From Clostridia bacterium (GTDB taxonomy: Bacteria; Bacillota_A; Clostridia; Oscillospirales; CAG-272): a stretch of DNA of 30,232 nt. The stretch's first letter is position 1; each line of letters begins with the position of its first letter. This document shows, piece after piece, positions 29,993 through 30,232 of this stretch. The stretch covers positions 1-30,232 of the forward strand of contig JAFTKI010000072.1 in the NCBI GenBank assembly GCA_017453335.1, read 5' to 3'. The translations under genes were made by a program, and so were the position numbers. The notes under the pieces were generated by a model, which did no database searches, had not been told where the DNA came from, and worked only from the letters and a program-made list of their open reading frames with translations.

Positions 29993-30190
29993 AGCCTTCT
30001 CCGGCGGAGAAGGTGGCGGCGTAAGCCGACGGATGAGGAGAGCCTTGATGTACCTTGTTATGCTGTTTGTATTTGATAGTTCCTTTATGACTGTAACTTA
30101 CCCAATAATGGTTATGCAAACAAAAAGCATAGCCGTCCCTCCTCATCCGTCACTCGCAAGCTCGTGCCACCTTCCCCGCTGGGGAAGGCT
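29993..30190. mobile_element. MITE-like palindromic element, copy 2
   Basis: About 50-bp terminal inverted repeats: left 29993-30040, right 30139-30190. Each end carries its own hairpin (AGCCTTCTCC/GGAGAAGG; CCTTCCCC/GGGGAAGG), then GGTGGC, a short GC stem and ACGGATGAGGAG. The 98-bp centre is AT-rich and non-coding. No transposase. Shares end motifs with 18959-19193. The remaining right-edge DNA (29790-29883, 29940-29992, 30191-30232) shows no gene. Confidence 0.65.
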
Positions 30191-30232
30191 AAAAAGATAG
30201 TGCGTAATCGCAAATTGTTGAGCTTTTCCATG

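Noticed and set aside
1..30232. CRISPR arrays, tRNA or rRNA genes
   Set aside because: No regularly spaced direct repeats, no tRNA T-loop or cloverleaf signature and no rRNA sequence were found on either strand.

Overview
The window looks like chromosome of a spore-forming Clostridia-class Firmicute, probably a gut Oscillospirales or Christensenellales relative. The reasons are a SpoVT-type AbrB regulator, Rex, a DnaD/DnaI-type primosome pair, the miaB-ylbF-mutS-mutL order, AGGAGG-type ribosome binding sites, near-perfect sigma-A promoters, and palindromic intergenic repeats of a kind common in such genomes. The genus cannot be fixed from the sequence alone.

Left part (1-4640): a gene-free, hairpin-dense stretch (1-488), then a zinc-ribbon/DUF4190 membrane protein, which converges on glnA (glutamine synthetase) across a 22-bp-stem terminator. 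Next on the minus strand are tgt (queuosine tRNA modification) and a small membrane protein bracketed by two inverted copies of a ~65-bp palindromic repeat.

Housekeeping block (4635-17736, all minus strand): two transcription units. The first reads rex - dnaD - dnaI-like - miaB - ylbF family - mutS - mutL (redox sensing, helicase loading, tRNA modification, mismatch repair). The second has its own promoter and reads dCMP deaminase - lipoprotein - YwlE-like phosphatase - rimI - tsaD. Between tsaD and rex lies a ~370-bp AT-rich gap with seven DnaA-box-like 9-mers.

Middle (17740-23640): spoVT with a structured leader, repeat-rich DNA including a MITE-like element, then the first of two very large secreted proteins with a GLUG-like repeat region and a C-terminal endonuclease/exonuclease/phosphatase (EEP) domain. 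A badly decayed M20 peptidase pseudogene separates it from its paralogue (23633-26791).

Right part (26792-30232): a DUF378 two-helix membrane protein, then a retron. The reverse transcriptase (27737-28660) carries the retron hallmarks NAxxH and VTG, with YCDD at the active site. Just upstream is a ~183-nt structured region bounded by an 8-bp inverted repeat (a1/a2), with a branch-G-like context directly after a1 and an extended -10 promoter whose predicted start coincides with a1. A strong terminator directly follows the RT stop and no effector is obvious, so this is the most interesting system in the window. A PHP-domain phosphoesterase converges on it. The right edge holds a large palindrome and a second MITE-like element.
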